Positions 44,239 to 57,498 of a stretch of 64,000 nt of DNA are shown in pieces. The DNA is from Prunus persica. Lineage: Eukaryota; Streptophyta; Magnoliopsida; Rosales; Rosaceae. The translations under genes and the position numbers were made by a program. Every line of letters starts with the position of its first letter. Position 1 is the stretch's first letter. The DNA is taken from positions 5,293,269 to 5,357,268 of the forward strand of contig NC_034009.1 of the NCBI RefSeq assembly GCF_000346465.2, in the 5' to 3' direction. The notes below the pieces were generated by a model, which did not search any database, had not been told where the DNA came from, and worked only from the letters and a program-made list of their open reading frames with translations.

Positions 44239-47200
44239 ATGGACTCTCTGCTCGCTAACTACGCCTCTTCTGACGAAGAAGAAGATCAACAACAGCCTTC
44301 CAAACCCGCAGCTTTGCCCTCAAAACCCAGCTCTGAACCTTCTTCCTCTTCCTCTCTCTTTTCTTCTCTACCCAAACCCAAACCCCAAACTTCCTCTCTC
44401 TTCCAGTCCCTTCCCCAACCGAAACAAACCCAAACTAAACCATCAAATCTTCGTCATGATGATGACGACGATGATGAAGACCAAGATTCAAAACCCACCT
44501 CCAAACCCTTGTTCTCTACGCTTCCTCCGCCCAAATCCCAAATCCCAAATAAACCCATTACCGATATCTCATCCTCAGACCGAAACCCTAAAAGGGTCGT
44601 CCAATTCAAGCCTCCCATTAGCTCTTATTCGATGAAGTCGTCCCAATTGGACGACGAAGATGACGATGATGATGAAGAAGAAGAAAGGCGAAGGCGAAAA
44701 GCGTCTGAATCCTCCGCTCAAACATCGTCCGGGAAGTTCATATTTTCTCTTCCAGCGCCTAGGTACTCCGCCACATTGGGTGCGAGTTCGGGTTTGGGTT
44801 CGGGCCGAAGAGCCATTCTTGAAATGGAATCAGTTGGTTCTAAAGTGAAGAGCGATGCAGGGGTGGATCAAAATGGTGCTAGTTACGAGAATCACCAATC
44901 AAGTATTGATCAGAATGCAGTTAACTATGAAAGCTATGGAGGTTATGAGACTTACCAATCTGGTATTGATCAAAATGCAGTTAACTATGAAAGCTATGGT
45001 GGTTATGAGAGTAACCAATCTGGCATTGATCAAAATGTGGATGTTGGGGTTCAATTACAGGCAGGAATTAGCGGTAGTGATGCTTCAAAATATGGTAGTT
45101 ATGATGTCTATGGGAGTAATGCTGGTTATAGTGGTTATGGGCAGTACGGGAATGATTGGGTTGGTGGGTCTGAAACTGCAGCGCTGGCGATTCCAGGAAC
45201 AGATGTAAGTGCGATTAAAGTGAGTAAAAAGAGAGGGAGGAATGAGGTGCCAACTGAAATAGTTGAGGTTAAGCAGGACGAGTTGATGAAGAATCGGCCA
45301 AGAGAGGACCAGGCCAAGTCAACCGGAATAGCTTTTGGGCCTTCTTATCAGGTATCACCACTTATAGGTTCTTGCTGTTTTTGATCATTTGGTTTTGTAG
45401 TGATTATGAATTTTGATTTTTTTCATTAACTGGTCTGCATCCTTTTATTCATTATAACGTTGAGAACTCAAGACATTGTTTTGCTACATTTTAATGCATA
45501 CTGAAATAATCAGCAGTTAGTCCAGTGTTATGAACCTGAGTGAGATATATCTTTTACTTTAGCTATATGTTATTGATAGTTTTCTAGGAAGAATTTGATA
45601 TCTGTGAAACTCTGTGAAACGGTTCATTAAGTTCTTTCCATTAAAGAAGATGATAAGAGTCATAAGAAACTGTCTTTTTTCTTTTGAGAACCATTCTTGA
45701 TGAAAAAGACGTAAGTTCCACTTTATATATAAGTTATCTTTTGTGTATGTCAAACTTTTTGTGCATTACTCTTGGACAACATAACCTGGTAGTTTAATGA
45801 CCATTGCATTTACTTTAGCAAAAGCAATACGATCACTAAGTCATATCAGTGGAACAAAGTCTATGAAATGGGATGTGGGAACTGTGAACTGTCAATTTCC
45901 ATTGACATATATTACTATCATAGGATTAGCTTGGTACCTTGGGTTTATGTAATCTAATCCATTTTCATAATGGAGATGCTTGGAATGGGGTGATAATTTT
46001 GAATATGAGGTAACATGACATGAATGCAGTAGAAAATTAGCAGGTTAGAATTGATATTTACAACACGTAGCCAAAAGTGACATGACCTTATAACACATGT
46101 AATAAACAGGTTATGTTACTGTCAACTTGATTTTGGCAAGACGTGTTTTAACTGGTATTGAATGGAGAAAAATCTTGTTTTTTCTCTCCATCTTCTCACT
46201 CTCAAGTGAGAAGGATTTTTATCAATTGAAAGGAAAAACTAAGAGAGGAAAACATGTCACTCAAGAATCATACAGGTAATGGTCAAATACAAGACTGATG
46301 TTAGCTCAAAATGTGTAAATTATTCAGAAAGGAAAAAGACCGAGGCAGCGTTCCAAAGCATGGCTTAGATTAATATTTAGAAGCTTTACAAATGGGAAAT
46401 CTCAGAAGATGATGCTTCTCATGAATCGGACAAGAAAAAGGTGCCTCTGGTAACAATGCTAGAGTGTTTTCCTTAGAATGAAGAACTGGCAGTACTGTGG
46501 AACTTAGAGCTGTATTGTTTTGATATCTGATAACAAACTGATAGAGCATGTTTGGGGTCTAAAGTAGTGCATTGCAGAACTTGGGTCCATGGGTGGACTT
46601 GGGTTTTAACTTTAATTCTTCTATAACTGCATTGGAACTTGGCAAGCACTGAGGGGGACCCTTTCCTAACTTGACTTTGAATTATCAAAATCCACCCTAG
46701 AGAAATTTTTTGGTCATACTCTTTGCTAAGATCTTAACAATCCTTAACCTCCGCCCTAATGAATGTGCTTGCAAACATCATGAGGAGTTGATATATCATT
46801 TTAATGAAGTTCTATGTATCTCATGATTCCCCGAGATTGGAAGCAATGAGATTATGGTGTCAGAAGATGGGATCATGTTGAGATGAAAATATTGTCGAGG
46901 TTGTTTGCATAGAGAATTTTATATATCTATTTTTCAAAAAATAAAGATATAATTATATATGTTACTAGCTTTTTGGGTGTTCTGTCATTTTCCTTGGCTC
47001 AATGTTTTTTTCCCCTTTTTCTTTTTTGCTTATTTGTTGTTTAGTTCTGCCTGATCGAGCACCTAGTACATCTTGTGCATGTTACATAGTACTTGATATT
47101 GTTTGAAACTTAGAAAGTGCTTCAGTCTACTTTTCAATCAGACATTATTGCAAGTTCCATTCGAAAGAAAGGAAGTCTGAATCACTATTCGTTTTGTTCA

Positions 47201-47481
47201 TCATCGGCAATGACTAGACTGCTTTACTATTTTTGTGGATTATGTATATATGTATATATATATATATACTAATTTGTTTTAGTTTATGCATTGACATATT
47301 TATTTGTGTTTGTTCCATTCAGCCTGTTTCAACTAAAGGGAAGCCTACAAAGCTGCATAAGAGGAAGCATCAGATTGGTTCTCTATACTTCGATATGAGG
47401 CAGAAGGAGATGGAACTTGCAGAGCGACGTTCAAAAGGCTTCCTCACAAAAGCTGAAACACAAGCCAAGTATGGATGGTGA
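44239..47481 (+). CDS. PRCC-domain protein (proline-rich, spliceosome/mitotic-checkpoint-associated)
   Basis: Exon 1 (44239-45351) and exon 2 (47323-47481) join in frame across a 1971-bp intron to 424 codons, 423 residues. The N-terminus (MDSLLANYASSDEEE) is followed by Ser/Pro-rich sequence with LFSSLPKPKP and LFQSLPQPKQ repeats and two Asp/Glu runs. The middle holds 20-residue repeats centred on IDQNAVNYESYGGYE. The C-terminus, RKHQIGSLYFDMRQKEMELA to TKAETQAKYGW, is the conserved PRCC tail. Human PRCC is a nuclear protein linked to pre-mRNA splicing and to MAD2B; the plant role is not established here. Low-complexity composition and missing enzymatic motifs suggest a scaffold. The last exon carries the whole conserved tail, so intron retention would remove it. 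It converges on LIG4. Confidence 0.85.
44865..45040 (+). repeat. 60-bp in-frame tandem repeats in PRCC exon 1
   Basis: Two full units (44901-44960 and 44961-45020) flanked by partial units. They encode SIDQNAVNYESYGGYETYQS-type repeats of 20 residues. The units differ at only a few bases, so copy number may vary among cultivars. Confidence 0.9.
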
Positions 47482-48052
47482 TCCTGGGATAATTCTTTAT
47501 ATGTTGTACACTGAAACTGTATTTCAAAATAGTGACATCAAAAAGGGGGAAATTTCTCTTCGTAGTGCTGGCCCAAAGTTCTGTTCTTTCTAAAGATTTG
47601 TATCCATCATCAGAGTATAATCATGTTTTCCATTCAAATTTTGTAAAACTTTGATATTTGGATTTGTTTCGTGGGAAGCTATTGAATTTTAGGCTTCTGT
47701 TAGCTAATCCTATTTCTTCAATAATGGGAAGACCAGTTTCCTGGAGCTACATTCTATGCTGCCATAATGTGTAAACGTTATAAATGAAAGGTTATGTGAA
47801 TTTTCATCCTTGTGGGGGGTCGGGGGAGGACAGAAAGGAAACCAAAGCCATGGAGACAGTAAATCATAATGGAAATTCAAGGCAAACGGCATAATTAGAT
47901 GATAAATGAATCTAGAAAAAGGCAAGTGTCTCAGTTTGTATTGACATATAATTTAGGTACAAGACATTCAAAAGCCCAACTAATCCACAATCCTTGACTG
48001 CGAGTCTGCGACATATATACAGAACAGACAGTAAACCGATGCAGAAAACAAT
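47482..48052. other. Convergent 3' region of PRCC and LIG4
   Basis: 571 bp separate the two stop codons. It should hold both 3' untranslated regions and poly(A) sites, which are probably close together or overlapping. No other feature seen. Confidence 0.5.
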
Positions 48053-51000
48053 TTACCAATCCTTGAGCAGCTCACCAGCAACATCCTTGTAGCTAACTTT
48101 CTTTTTCTTTGAAGGTCCTGCATTCAGATCTACTGCTGGTTTTTCCTTTTCAATACTCGTATTTGTAGTTTCAACTTTCTTCATAGCCAGACTTGGAATC
48201 ATGTCAAACAACATGGCTTGAACAGGATCAGCCATAACTTCAAGTTTCTCCGGCTTTCCACTGTCTTCGATATTACACTTCTCAATCATTTCGACATTAG
48301 GAATTTTATAAGAATGGTCCTCAAAGCTAATGTCTTCAGCAACCTCTTGCACAGCTGCATTGTCTCTTTGTAATGATTCAGAATCTTTAATTGCTTCATT
48401 TTCTTGGATGTCTAAACTTGCGTCGCTCATCATTCCATGTTTCCTTGCTTCCTTATCAACCTCTTCCGCACGTAATGTGTTATCATGAGAGCCACCTTCA
48501 TCTGACTCATTTCCTGATATTTTAGCAGGCTTCCTTCCAATGCGCACCCGTGTTCTCCGAGCTTGGTTGACACCAGTTTTTCCTTTGTTCATGCTTGTGA
48601 GAGCAGGTCTTCCTCTTTTCCTTTTGCTTTCCCTCTCAGGTGAGGCCAAGATCCTATAGTTTTCTGGAGCTTCTTTGCCTCCTATCTCTTTTCCTTCTTG
48701 GTTAGGAGAAGCAGAAGAATTGTTGATTTGCAGAGTGTCCACATCAGAGGGTGCTTCTTCTAGATCCATGTCATGTTTCCTAGAAATAACAGGAGCAGAA
48801 CAAAAATGTTAACCACCCTGAAATCCCCCCTATTTACTCTGTTATCATAATTGATATTAAAGGGAACCCCACACACGCACACCCCTAGCAAGTCTGCACT
48901 TCACCCCTCAGAGATGTACAATACCTTCCCCGTAGAACTTCTTCCCCTTGCTATGTTTATGATATGAACCGAACAAACAATAAAAAACACAACTCCCCTT
49001 CGTATGAGGAATTTTTCTACGCACGTCATTTTAGACAGTCTACCATTTCTTTGTGCAATGAATCCATTCCTGTATTAGTTTTCTTTCTCTTAGTAGTTTA
49101 TTTCCAAGAATGACTATCTAGCCCAGTATAGCGTCTCCATCATTCAGTGGAAAAACAAAATTAAGAAAAGAATAAAAGATGAAACAGCTAGCTTTTAGCA
49201 ATCATTCTTTCTATTTTATTTTCTAAGGATTACGATGGAGACACTACATAATGAACAGGTAACATCCAGCACAAAAGGACGATACGCCGGGGGCAGAAGC
49301 AAGCATTGTCTTGGGTGGGCTAGCCCAGTGTAAAAATGAAAATGAATATATAGCATGTCCACTGCAACCCAGAAGAAATTAACCCACCCCTCAAAGAAGA
49401 AATTAAGCCATCCCATATCTAAGGCCTGCATTCTCCCACTCAAGTTCTCAACATAGCAGCTCTCAAGATAGAAATCACCAAATGAAAATACACCCCTGTA
49501 AAAATTTATGGTTCTGCCCTTGGCAACGTCCACTAATGAGCAAAGGTAAATCTCATAAATACCTCAAGATAATAGTCCAATATCAGTTACCTGTGTTCAA
49601 GGACTTAAGAAAGAATTATGATGGTCTTGATAAAGAATAAGATGGGGGTTTCTGAAACTGGATTTTAAGCATTTATTTTTGCTACAAAACAGGTTTTAAG
49701 TGACAAGTGATCCCATCAGGGACCGTTGGCTTCCATGTCGTAAATCTGAAATTGAATTACGAGTGAAACTTCTTGTTACTATTATACCTAATTTTGTATC
49801 ATAACCCAAATCAACTGATTTGATTTTATATGCGTATTATAACTCAGTGGAATACCACATCCAAGTGCAATATTATAATAATTGAACTCACCACTCTTCA
49901 ATGCTGAATTCTTCCCACCCATTGGGTTTTAAGCTATATGTTTCTTCTTGCAGTCTCTGGTCCCTTTCCAAGCAGTCTTCCAACCATTGAGATCCAACGA
50001 TATGCAACTTTTTGTTATGCAGAAATCGTTTCTCTGATTCAGTGAAACTGTAACAGAGAGAGCAGTGAGAAAAGATAAAGGAGAAAAGGTCATGGACTGT
50101 ATTGATGTTGATAACAGCTGTATGAGGAAAGGGGTCAGACAGTGGGCAAAGCTATTTCTGTTGTAGTGTAAGAAAAAAATATCCAAGAACTGGGGGATAG
50201 AACAGAGCAAACAAATCATGCTCCTATAATGGTCATATCTAAATTAGGTGAATAAAGCCTTATCGTAGCTTTTTTTTTTTAATGCAGTAATTCATCCATA
50301 GATTGAAAGAAGAAATTAAAATTGTCTCTTTTCTGTTTCTTAACATGATACTTGATAATTTCAGAATGCACACGCCATTAAGCATCATATTTGATAGTTT
50401 TGTTATAAAAACAAAACATGATACTTGATAATTATAATTATAATTGAACTGTTACATTGGCTACTATAAAAACCATGCATATGGCTGTGTTGAGAGAAAA
50501 ATGGCACCCTCAATATGTTGTAGACAAATCGTACTACACAAACATACTTAAATTATCCTGAATAATCAACTATCTCACCAACATCTTGTCAATCAATTCA
50601 TGCCAGAAAATGCACCTCTGCCAACTTCAATGGAAAGCATATCAATGAACGTATGGTCGGATATTTGACAAAAAATCAAAACAATCATGTGATGATTTAA
50701 TCGTCAATAATGATTCCACATATCTTATTGATCAGGAGATCCAAGCACTTATCCCCCATTAGAGACTGGGAATAATTATTCATGTAACTCGCAACATTAT
50801 GAACTATAGGTTACCTTTGCAATAAAGTTCCAGAATCGACATCAAGACCCTGCACTGACAAGACTACCAAATGAGTCGCATGAGCAATACTGTCAGTGAC
50901 TCTGCCAGCACTTATGAGAACTTGAATCTTCAACCTTCTGAGTGTGAATCGTAAAAGGACTTCCCAATCCGGTTTCCTTTAAGCAAAGGTTAATCAGAAA

Positions 51001-51810
51001 TCCATAAATAATAAATTTAGAATGTGAAAAACAAAGAAAGCCTAATATAATCCGTGTCCTGAGAAAGCCTAATATAGCCAACAGATCTTACAAGGAATGA
51101 GTTGATGGGATAAAGTAAATGCAGCAGCCGTGAAAGCGAGACCATTTCTCCATTGGACAGTATTTTTTCTTGTAATGGTCGATAGTTTTGGAATCCTCAG
51201 ATCTATACATGTTGCTTAAAAGCTGAAAAGAATGAAATAAACAAATTACCTCATTGCCTATCAAAAGTTCTCTGTGTTACCTCCAATAGAACCAGTATTA
51301 AATAGTTTCACTGGTAAACATAGTACTTAAAACTTGCTGCTTTTCCGTTCTTATATGCTTAGATATATAATAAAGTAAATTCACTGTTTGGAGAGAGAGA
51401 GCAACTAAGAATACTATGTACATTTACCTGCTTGATGTCTGCAAGGTCAAGATCCCAGTAGTACGAGTCAGAAAATTCATCAATTTCTTCTTGTAACTTC
51501 ATTTTTGAAGATTCAGATATGAAGAGATAGTACCTTCACAAGAAAAATATTTGAAGCATTGTTCAATAAAAAAAGGGGTCACATTTTACAATGTCTTTTC
51601 AATATGAATAGATTAGATAGTGTTACTAACTTTGGCTGTAAAGCAAGAAGTCTCTTTTGAGAACAACAATCCAATACCCAAGAGAAATGAATTATATCTC
51701 CATGACGCTTTGCTGCCTGATATTTAATCCCTGTCATATAACATTATTATTACAGCCAATCGAAATTGTGTGTGTGTGTGTGTGTGTGTGTGTAACTGAG
51801 TTACATAAAA

Positions 51811-51880
<70 letters not shown>

Positions 51881-54800
51881 TTGCTATCAGCTGCAACACA
51901 GTGCGTAACTGCGTTATTCAAATTCATAGAGAAAGTACCCCCATTCTCAACAACAAGTTTGTGCAAGGAATCAAGAGAATTAGTGGGAGGCACATTAACA
52001 AAGTCTGCACGTGTCAAGGACAACATGGTAAAGCAGAATAAATAGATGCAATTATATGGTCAGTAGTATGCTCAAAATATCCAATTTTGTTGGTTCCAAA
52101 TGCATCCTTATAGTATTGCCTTTTTCTTGTATTCAGTTTGTATTTGCGGGGATTATCTACAGTGAACACCTTGAGGAAAGATGTTAAACAATAATTTCTT
52201 CAGGTTATTAAACACACGCACGTCATCTCTCATCCAGCTAATACACGACTCCAAACCCCTTATGGAAAAAGGAGACAAGTACAAAATGCAGAAAGTATGA
52301 CTGTTGGAAATAATACATACACCAGAAGAAGAAAAAATCATTATCAGTATTATTATCTGATGCAAAATGCAGATTGAAAGATCAAGCAATTATGTAAATG
52401 AATTGACTCAGATATTAAGCAAGTAACTCCGAGAAAAACCCACAGGATACAAAACATCATATTTGAAAATAGTAATGTGTCCTCCTTGACGCTGGAAACA
52501 TCAGTCTGAACTAAATGAGAGGGAACAACAGAAAGATTTTTTTTTTCTTCCTTTCTAGAGGATTTCTTATGTTTCGTTTTAGTATCCTGCAGAGCACCGT
52601 AATCCGTTCCCCTTTGTGTGGTCCCATTGCTTGAATGTACAAGCTCAATAAACGCTGCAAAAGAAGAAAATCAAATAACCAAAATTTAAAGCACGTGATA
52701 GTTGAAGAGCTTACCCCATCTTTGAATGCTGAAACTAAGGAAATAGAGAGGAATCCTAGTTTATAAAATTAGAAATATGCTGGTCACTATAAGTAGAGCT
52801 AGAATCCTAGGATGCGTTTGGAATAAATTTGATCCTCTTACATTCCACATCAAGACATTCATGCCAAGGTTTATCATATCTAACTCGATCAATACGTGGA
52901 AATCTCAGGCTGTATGGTGCAGAAAAAACCTGCAAGAACACAACAGCCAACGAATCAATAAAGTCATCAAGTCAAACTAATACAACTTATACTGCGACAC
53001 CCTAGTAGATCTACATGTAAATATCTGATTAATAATTGAATCAAAAATGATACTATAGCTGTTAGGACACACCTCAGACCTTATAGTTCTGATGTCACTT
53101 GTTATAGAAAGTATTATTGATCTGCAAAATACAAGGGGCAAAAGGAAAAAAAAAAAGATAATTGATATATGTGCTGAAAATTAATATATCACAGACCTAT
53201 CCAGGAAATCATACTAACTTCTCGGGGCTTTCAACCCAAACATCTGGTCTCTCTTTTGAATTGTTTGTTACTTGATAAAAACTTGGTGGAGCCTTTCTTG
53301 GGTACTCATATTTCCTGACAGAACAGAGAGAAAATCAACATATATTTGCAGAGATAAGGAAAGAATAGCACCTAATAAGGTAAATCCAAGGGCTTAATAA
53401 GGTATTGTATTTGACCATAAAAACAGACTTATTTTCGCAGTACCAGTAAATTAGTAATCAGTAAAAAAAATGCCCCATGTGGGTGTTGGCTCCAAGCATT
53501 ATCTCAAGTTTTCAACAGCATTTCTCATTCATGATAAAATAAATCAAACTGATGCGGCCTAGAATTACAAAACTACACTGAACAATCACCAATGCTAACA
53601 ATTTTTTGTCTAAAACCATAAGCTGCATGGCCATCAATGCAATGGTCATAGCACAAACTGTTCTGGTTGCCCTAAAGGCTATTTCATGTTGCTCATTGGA
53701 TATTTTCTTGATAAACCCCCCTGAGGAGCTACCACAGTGTCGTTAAGTTATAAAACAAAATACCTCAAATAAGGCTTTAATTTGGTTGCAACAGCTTCTA
53801 GATCCTCATCAGAAAGTCCAGTGCCCACTCTGCAAAAGGATACAAATCTGCAATATGAAAACTTAGTCAGAAACATTCACTTACCCGTTGTGGATACAAG
53901 GATTATAAGCACCAATGAGGATTTAGGCTCTCTGGTGCATCAAACTACTCTACCAAAAAATTAGCACCAACAAACAATATGGCACACACATGGAACCAAT
54001 GGCTGGTTAATTGTTTAAGTATCAATATATTAGCAGCAAGCTAACCCTGATTCAGCCAAAGTCATATTCAAAATCTACTATAAAATGGCCAGGCAAGAAT
54101 CTAACCTAAGAGATAAAAGTTGACGAGAAAGCAATCAACTTTTTTATTTTTAAAGAGAGAGTAGCAGTAAGCTACGTAAGAGTCAGCTTAATTCATATCA
54201 CACTCTAGTATAAAAGGAGCCAGACATTGATCCAACCCAATAGATAAGACCAACCAAAATTACATAATTTAAAAATAAAGAAAAGCAATTAAGGCTAGAA
54301 TAACACATGCTGATCTCATCCCAGTTAATCCAAGAGAGGGACAAAGAATGACCTCTTAGAAAGTGAATCCGAAGGGCCTAGAAAGGGCTTCTTTTCGATG
54401 TGAATCAGATATGGGATCCTAGGAAAGAAGACAAACAATTGACCCTGGAGGAGAATTGGAATTATGAGAGGAATAGGCCCTGGAATCATGGTAGTACGCC
54501 TCAAGATTGGAATGAGGGGAAGGAATGGAAAGATAAATGGATGGGAAATCCCCCTATGTGCTGAGAATAAGAGGAGCTGCCTTGCTTGGACTTGATCCCA
54601 CCAAATTGACGCATGACCCATACTCAGGAATTTAACCTTCACACACCTTGGATAACTTCTCCATGCTACTTAGCCAATCAAGAAAGTCGTTGGGATGCAA
54701 TCGGCCATGACTCCAGCATAAAAAACAGCACATTAATTCCGGAGCTGTGGATGATTGAGAAAGCTCTAAGATCTTGTTTGTAGTTTCTGTTTAAAAAGTT

Positions 54801-57452
54801 GTACTCATTGGTTTTCCCGCCCTATCAAGTGGATCAACTGCTTTAGCAGCTAGGCCCTTCACTGCAGAGCATCCAATTCCCAACTAATCTATTCTGAATG
54901 GAAGCGATCGATCGAATGGATTAGAACAAACAAATTGGATTAAAATTGGAAAGATTTTACTTTGCGTCGATCAACAAAAAAGAGACAAAAGGCACGAATC
55001 TAAAATATACATTTGTCGGAGAATCCGCTGAAGTAGCTCTTTTGAATCTTCAAAGACAGGCTTCCACCAATCGACGTTTCTCACATTTCAGATGGTGGTA
55101 AAGTGAGACCACATAAAGAGCTCTTCCTCAGTCCGTCTGATTATTCAGTAAGATATGGTTTGACCCTTTTTTTTTTTTGTTTGAATCTTCATAAAGAAAG
55201 CAGAATCAGTTGGTCAAGAAAAGAGAAAAAGAGGCCAAGGAAAAGGAGGAGGATAACCACATGATCACCAAACCTTATCCGGCTTGGATAGATTCCGCGC
55301 TGAATACGGAGGAATACAATGATATCAGAACAGAGTAGACCAAGCAAGCTTACAGAATTTGGGGAATTAGAACTCAGAATAAGCTCTTTTGACCAAAATA
55401 GAGTTAAGTAATTCAGAGTCATATCAGGTTGGCTTTAAAATGGTGGATGAACATGTCCAAAAACCATATTAGTTCATAGCTTGTAAGTTATTATCGATCG
55501 CAAAAGCCAAATCTGTTAACAGACCCAAAAATGTATATCAATCTGAATCCATCACACTAACAAATAGTATATGCATCAATCATGGCAACTCTGATAGTTA
55601 AATACACCCCTGAAATCATCTATTCACGATGGTTCAAGTAATCTATTGGTGCTTGCTTATATTTTGTTAACTCAAGGTCACAACTTCCACATTAGGCAAG
55701 AACATGACTTCAATAAGTTTACCGTCAAGAGAAACATAAGAAAACAATATGGTTACACTGTTGGTAACATCAAATTTTTTATATTTTATATTATGAGTGT
55801 TATTGTGTTTAATTTGATAAGGGTTTAAACAGATTCAAAGAGATAATGAGAAAATTAACTGTTCTCTCTCTCTCTCTCTCTCTGTGTAAAGTATTCAACT
55901 AACTCTTTGCTCATCTGCCCACTAGTCATTTTGCGCTTTTGCGCCATCATTTCACATAAGATATGGTTTGGGCAACCAGTTTCAACAAAATGCCTTTAAT
56001 TAACTCGTAGATGCCCTTTTTTATTATTTTTTGTCTCAACTTACCAAATAATTGATTTACTCACAAATATGACCAACCTTATTTAAACAAGACAATACAG
56101 AATCCAAGTTACTACTCCAATATTTTCATTCATTGAAGCCAACCAATCTGTATAGATCAACCATTGAAAAATTCTTACTTTCTAGGATATGTATTTGGTA
56201 CTGGACGTTCAGCAAGACCCACCAAGAATTGAGCTACCTGCAATAATAAATTTATCACTAGAACTAAAAGTCCATCATATATAACTACATATATTATTTG
56301 AGGGACACCCTTTAGGGTCCCCCTACGAATTTTTTTTCAACGATCCAAACCATCTATTTCTTAAGTCTACATTCATAGATCATCCTTGCAAAAAATTAGA
56401 CGAATCGGAAACCATTTCGACATCCAATTGTGTCTTACAAAATCAATGAACACAGTGTCTATATATATCTCCTAAGGTCCTTAAATAGAGTCGTGTTTCT
56501 CAACCCTTGTGCATGCATATCAGTTGTCTACACATGATCTAAAGGTCGAGAAACATAACCTTATTTAAGGATCTTATTTGAGGACCCCAAGAGAGTTATT
56601 GGTACACGCATGCACACACATCTATGTTTGGGTCGGAATGGAAATAAACTAGAATATGAGCAAGCATTTCAAACTGACCTCCCCTCCACGACGTCCAGAA
56701 CCATAGTATCCGCCTAAATACAGGTGTGTAGACATTTAATTAAAAACTATAGCAGATACGAAAAATATGTTGGTTCGAGGTAGATAAGAGAGTTTAAGAA
56801 AAAGAAATTACAAACCTATGATAAGAACATCCAAATCAGAGCCTGCACGAATGTAATCTGGCTTTAATTTTAACCACTTTCCACTCCGATCACTAGGTTC
56901 CCATTTAGAACCAAGGTCCTTCAAAACAATCCCCTCATCTCTAACAGGATAAAAATGATATATAAGCTTAAGGAAACAACTGACCAAATGATGCATGAAC
57001 AACTCAATTTGATAAAATACAAATAAGACATTTAGGTCAAAGAACTGTATATTCAACACATAGAATAGGAGAGAACAATGATTCTGTACATCAATGGATA
57101 TGATCCTTTTAAGACGCTATTACAATATGGGAAAGAGGTTAATGTATCGGATTTTACTCCTGAGTGACATCAATCGGTATGATCCTTGTATGATTTTGAA
57201 GGTAATTTGCAAGTAGTGTGGGATTAAATCACCATGAATCTTAGCTGATAATTTAAAGTTCTAGGTGTTTGTGCAGGGCAAAAAGTGGAATTAGGAAAAA
57301 AATGGTACAGGTGATTTTAAATTTTTGGATTAATTTTCGTGATCAACAAATTAGTCTAATTTCAGTTTTACAAATCTAAAACCCTGGCTTTAGTGCTAAA
57401 ACTTTCTTCTATTTGATGCGGAAAGACTAAAAATTTATTGAAATTGGAAATT

Positions 57453-57498
<46 letters not shown>

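Noticed and set aside
44102..44635. Proline/asparagine-rich frame overlapping the start of PRCC
   Set aside because: It is an alternative-frame reading of PRCC exon 1, whose own frame has the PRCC tail after splicing.
49216..49533. 105-residue minus-strand frame in the last LIG4 intron
   Set aside because: It lies wholly within intron 26, does not join in phase with neighbouring exons and shows no known domain.
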